Origin: an uncultured Catenibacterium sp.
Lineage (GTDB): Bacteria; Bacillota_I; Bacilli_A; Erysipelotrichales; Coprobacillaceae
DNA: 17,403 bases
Direction of reading: 5' to 3'
Assembly: GCF_900540665.1 (NCBI RefSeq)
Contig: NZ_UQGV01000052.1
Span: 1 to 17,403, forward strand
The notes beneath the pieces were generated by a model, which saw only the letters and a list, made by a program, of their open reading frames with translations, ran no database searches and was not told the DNA's origin. How positions within the stretch are numbered: the stretch's first letter is position 1; every line of letters starts with the position of its first letter. Positions 14,701 through 17,403 of the stretch are shown in pieces. The translations under genes and the position numbers were made by a program.

Positions 14701-17343
14701 GTAGAAACAAGTTCACAATATAATAATGAATTAAAAAAAGAAAATGCTGTTGATGGTAATATTAAAACACGTTGGGGATCAATTAGAAACAGTGATGATA
14801 ATTGGATTATTATTGATTTAGAACAGTATTCAATAATTAATAAGATTCAAATTGATTGGGAAAATGCATGCTCTGATGATTATACAGTAGAAGTATCTAC
14901 TGATAAGAAAACTTGGCAGGTTGTTACTGAAACAAAAACAAACACATCATTAAGAGATATTCATACATATGATTCATATATTTATGGTCGATATCTTAAA
15001 ATTCATTCTTACAAAACACGCCGTGTAAATAATAAGAATTATGGTATTGGTATTAATGAAGTAGCAGTATATGGTGATAAATCATCAGGAGTTAATGAAA
15101 ATCAAAACATTGCATTAAATAAACCTTCATATTCATCTAGCACTTATAAGAGTCAATATGGTTCTGAAAAAGCATTTGATGGAAGTGTAGATAAAACATC
15201 TGGTAAAGAATCAAGATGGGTTTCTCAGAGAAGAAAGGATAATTCTGGTAAATATGTTGATTATCAATGGATTTATGTAGATTTACAGAATTACTATGAT
15301 ATTTCAAAAATAGTTTTAAATTGGGAAGCAGCATGTGCTAAAAGTTATAAAATCCAGATTTCTTCAAATGGCAAAAACTGGAAGGATATTACTTCAGTAA
15401 GTGATGGAAAAGGTGGTAAAAGAGAATTTGACTATACTGACAAAACAGTAGCTAGATATGTAAGAGTAGAATGTCTAGAACCTTCTACTGTTTATGGTTA
15501 TTCATTATGGGAATTTGAAGTATATGGTAATAGAGTTAAACAGCCAAAGACTACAAATTTAGCACTAAATAAGAAGTCTAGTGCATCTAGTTCATATAAA
15601 GCACAATATGATTCTTCTAAGGCATTTGATGGAAGTGAAGATGCTACTTCAGGAAAGGAATCTCGTTGGGTTTCTTTAAGACAGAAAGATAATAAGGAAG
15701 ATGTTTCAAATCAGTGGATTTCTGTTGATCTTGGAGATTATTACAATGTTAATCAGATTAAGTTAAATTGGGAAGGAACTGGAGCAGAGGAATATAAGTT
15801 ACAGGTTTCTTTAGATGGAGAAATATGGACTGATATTACATATGCACAACGTTCTAACGGTGGTATTGAAACATATAATTATAATGGTGTAACAGCTAGA
15901 TATGTGAAAATGCAGGGAATTAAACCTAACAGTATTTATGGATATTCATTATGGGAATTTGAAGTATACGGAGATTCACTTGATAAATGTGAACTAACAA
16001 ATTTATATTACATGAATGTCAATATGGATACTTCTATTTATACACCAGAAACAAAAGAAAGATTCAATCAAGCATTGAATAATACCTATAAGGTGATCAA
16101 TGAAAATGTTGATTCTTCTACGATATTAGAAACAAAACAAGAGTTACTAGATAGTATTAATAATTTGAAATTATTGGCTAATTTTGATTATTTGGGTAGT
16201 TTAATTAAAGAATGTAAAAATCTTGATGAATCAGTATATACACCTGCTACTTTTGAAAAATTGAAAGATAAGTTACAAGAAGCTGAAATAGTCTACAATG
16301 ATAAAAATAGCAGCCAGGAAAAGATTGATTCTATTTGTGAGGAACTTGTTGAAGCAAAAGATAAATTGATTTTCAAGAGCGATAAAACAGATTTAATTGC
16401 ATTGGTTGATGAAGTGAATAAGCTTGATCGTTCATTGTATATAGATGCTTGTGTAGAGGAATTAGACATTTATTTGAATAAAGCACAAGAAGTAATAAAT
16501 GATGAAAATGCGAATGAAGAATCTGTTTTAGAAGCATATAAGAATTTGTCTGATGCAAAAGATCTTCTTGTGACTAAAGAATCTTATGAACATCTACAAG
16601 AATTGATTACAAAGGCATTAGACATTGATGAATCTAAATATACAGAAGAGTCAATTAAATTACTTACAGACAAGAGAAAGCAAGCTGAAGAAGCTTATAA
16701 AGAATCTGTTCCTCAAAATGATAAGGTACAAAAGGCAATATTGGAATTAGAGGGTGTTTTAAATGCTTTAGAGAAGAAGATTGATTACTCTCAGTTAATA
16801 GCTATTATTGATAAAGCTGAATCTATTGATCAAACGAAATATACACCTTCATCATTGTTGATAGTGAATAATGAAGTACTTAAAGCGAAAGCACTCATAG
16901 ATAAAGCTGATGTTACTCAAGAAGAAATTGATGAAATGGTTAATACCTTATCAGAGGCTATTGATCATCTTGTTTTAAAAGCAGATAAGACAAAACTTGA
17001 AGAGTTGATTTCAAAAATTGATGCTTTAGACATGAGTAAGTATGAAAATACAGATTCTTTAATTACAGTATTAAATCAAAGTAAAGAAGTATTAATGAAT
17101 GAAGAAGCTACACAAAGTGAAGTGGATCAAGCTTGTGAAATGTTGAATGCTTCATATAAACAGCTTAAACTTAAGTCTGATAATATTGAAATAACAGAAA
17201 TACCAACTCAGAGTACAAATAAGACTAATAAAAATGAACAGATTAAGACGGGTGATACTACTTATATTAATATGATTGGATGGTCTTTATTGATTATGAT
17301 GAGTTGCTTAGGAATATTCTTTATAAGAAAGAGAGTATATTAA
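11719..17343 (+). CDS. Cell-wall-anchored polysaccharide lyase family 8 protein (hyaluronate/chondroitin lyase-like)
   Basis: Secreted lyase of 1874 aa, starting at ATG 11719 (SD AAAGGAGG, 8-nt spacing; GTG 11716 is too close). Signal peptide 1-27. The PL8 alpha/alpha barrel (about 29-370) has the aromatic patch NWW (144-146), the likely catalytic Asn in TGQNN (192/193), His246 in MHGK and Tyr255 in SNGYG; the His-Tyr spacing of 9 matches Streptococcus pneumoniae hyaluronate lyase (H399/Y408). The beta-sandwich part (about 370-700) has GEWRGSWP, WAHCPGTTT and KKGYFFFDDEIVALGSGI. Then come five F5/8C discoidin domains (718-844, 848-979, 989-1119, 1129-1273, 1280-1419), six FIVAR helical repeats (about 1426-1821) each starting near LDxSxYT, and QIKTGD (Thr1844) with a hydrophobic helix and RKRVY. 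The canonical RGRxISR motif is replaced by RGDIQEL (298-304), so activity or substrate may differ. Target: probably host glycosaminoglycan (inference). Single gene with its own promoter. Confidence 0.88.
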   Translation: MNKVVKLMISLFIVFTMSLSNVQMTFGLTSNEEISIIKGRLKEHFLSLDTIDDGSKVKTCYVSKASDYLKLIKEDGSFDDVNYKANNNAANGAAWSPYLALDRLQAISIAYSKEGNALYKKQEVVNKLEKAIKYWAEQNPRSTNWWENQVGVQLRFSRMALFLEDVVGEDTENIMLKKLLEKVPVKYGTGQNNLWFDQNYLYYYLLTEDSEHLHDMINNYLSYCLVTQKDDKTSEAVQVDNSFYMHGKQFYSNGYGMSMFRDMSFWIYMLRDTSFSLGKDVINRMADYMINGTSWTIRGDIQELYLGYREYKYSVGYKNYAAEYSEPLKRMIASDKTHAKEYQDILNNIENPQITNGKNGNYYMWRSGYASHMRNDYGVNIKMDSNEIIGGEWRGSWPNGNKGQLIYWTSSAASTISVDGDEYTTVYPTYDWAHCPGTTTAARLVQDYSNSGRFTNGTSHTIGVSNGQYGACAYAMDKKGTQVKKGYFFFDDEIVALGSGITSSESVEIHTTLNQAKADNVLVDGDVISQDTTKTIKNSKWIYNNKVGYVFPNETSVTVSNAYQKDNPSLWAEEKKASTPRTFKAYINHGIKPSNQSYSYIILPNKTSKKVSEYADNNPITIVANNESVQAVRNENLKQTQINFYKAGTLEYKTGYKVTVDQPCSLIIDESEDQRKITLAASENQSNTTIQVKLDYGHTTTKTDLITPSAPYTGSSMTLNENDSNLYNASSSLSPYDIKLAFDNDISTYWQSKSNDEEWVSFYAGNSYISELNIKWGNHYASDFDIYTSKDGKTYTYLKSVNQKDDLKDSTISIGGIYPYIKIVLKKTKDPNYQIKEIICKSQDALTYKKPVEVSSQYNDELKKENAVDGNTNTRWGSKRDSNDNWIIVDLQKNCSIKALNILWEAACSDEYSIEISLDKKNWTTVKDKLKSNQSLYDQYLFDDNVYGRYLKIHSTKTRIVNGKNYGISIYELVAYGSEEQEDTNYSNIALNKSVETSSQYNNELKKENAVDGNIKTRWGSIRNSDDNWIIIDLEQYSIINKIQIDWENACSDDYTVEVSTDKKTWQVVTETKTNTSLRDIHTYDSYIYGRYLKIHSYKTRRVNNKNYGIGINEVAVYGDKSSGVNENQNIALNKPSYSSSTYKSQYGSEKAFDGSVDKTSGKESRWVSQRRKDNSGKYVDYQWIYVDLQNYYDISKIVLNWEAACAKSYKIQISSNGKNWKDITSVSDGKGGKREFDYTDKTVARYVRVECLEPSTVYGYSLWEFEVYGNRVKQPKTTNLALNKKSSASSSYKAQYDSSKAFDGSEDATSGKESRWVSLRQKDNKEDVSNQWISVDLGDYYNVNQIKLNWEGTGAEEYKLQVSLDGEIWTDITYAQRSNGGIETYNYNGVTARYVKMQGIKPNSIYGYSLWEFEVYGDSLDKCELTNLYYMNVNMDTSIYTPETKERFNQALNNTYKVINENVDSSTILETKQELLDSINNLKLLANFDYLGSLIKECKNLDESVYTPATFEKLKDKLQEAEIVYNDKNSSQEKIDSICEELVEAKDKLIFKSDKTDLIALVDEVNKLDRSLYIDACVEELDIYLNKAQEVINDENANEESVLEAYKNLSDAKDLLVTKESYEHLQELITKALDIDESKYTEESIKLLTDKRKQAEEAYKESVPQNDKVQKAILELEGVLNALEKKIDYSQLIAIIDKAESIDQTKYTPSSLLIVNNEVLKAKALIDKADVTQEEIDEMVNTLSEAIDHLVLKADKTKLEELISKIDALDMSKYENTDSLITVLNQSKEVLMNEEATQSEVDQACEMLNASYKQLKLKSDNIEITEIPTQSTNKTNKNEQIKTGDTTYINMIGWSLLIMMSCLGIFFIRKRVY
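14260..15975 (+). repeat. Intragenic repeats: two pairs of near-duplicate discoidin domains
   Basis: Domains 2 and 3 (14260-14655 and 14683-15075) share long blocks such as SSQYN.ELKKENAVDGN and YGRYLKIHS. Domains 4 and 5 (15103-15535 and 15556-15975) share FDGS...TSGKESRWVS and YGYSLWEFEVYG. Similarity is higher within than between pairs, so the array probably grew by two separate domain duplications. Domain 1 is the most divergent. Confidence 0.8.
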
Positions 17344-17403
17344 AAATAAAGAACCTTTAATTTTTAAGGGGGGGTCAATAGAAAACTCGCTTTAAATATT
17401 TGG
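17344..17403. other. Sequence after the PL8 gene
   Basis: A weak CCTT/AAGG pairing around a T-rich loop (about 17353-17370) is followed by seven G rather than T. I do not see a convincing terminator before the window ends. Confidence 0.3.

Overview
The window is AT-rich with strong AAAGGAGG-type ribosome sites. Its large secreted proteins end in TG-type cell-wall sorting signals, so the source is a low-GC Gram-positive (Firmicute/Bacillota). The mix of host-glycan-degrading surface enzymes, CBM32-like domains, FIVAR repeats and a PTS-type 6-phospho-glycosidase fits a gut commensal. An Erysipelotrichales-like organism is my guess and is not proven by the sequence.

Layout. (1) 1-5370: a GH20 surface hexosaminidase or lacto-N-biosidase-like enzyme of about 1690 aa. 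Its leader carries a good promoter, a LicT/BglG-type ribonucleic antiterminator (RAT) site and an overlapping intrinsic terminator. (2) 5380-7290: a tight two-gene cassette, a NYN/PIN-like nuclease followed by an ATP-grasp protein resembling the R2K clade, flanked by hairpin-rich intergenic DNA. (3) 7371-8792: a minus-strand AAA_14/DUF4143 ATPase with its own terminator, promoter and a 40-bp-phased upstream repeat, then a terminator and a decayed minus-strand gene remnant. (4) 9025-11580: a 6-phospho-beta-glucosidase (GH1) gene followed 16 nt later by a LacI-family regulator, with a promoter and palindromes in front. (5) 11475-17343: a duplicated promoter/leader region with a cre-like site, then a polysaccharide lyase family 8 surface protein of 1874 aa with five discoidin domains, six FIVAR repeats and a sorting signal.

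How the parts fit. The two giant wall-anchored enzymes would cut host glycans outside the cell (GH20: N-acetylhexosamine-containing glycans; PL8: hyaluronan or chondroitin-like uronic acid polymers). The cytoplasmic GH1 would hydrolyse phosphorylated disaccharides brought in by a PTS that is not in the window. Three control layers are visible: RAT/terminator antitermination on the GH20 gene, a 33-bp element shared (26-27 of 33 identical) between the bgl-lacI promoter and two positions in front of the PL8 gene, and a cre-like site at the PL8 start region. The shared element suggests that one regulator, perhaps the local LacI protein, ties the PL8 lyase to the GH1 operon. The NYN/ATP-grasp pair is the least understood part of the window.
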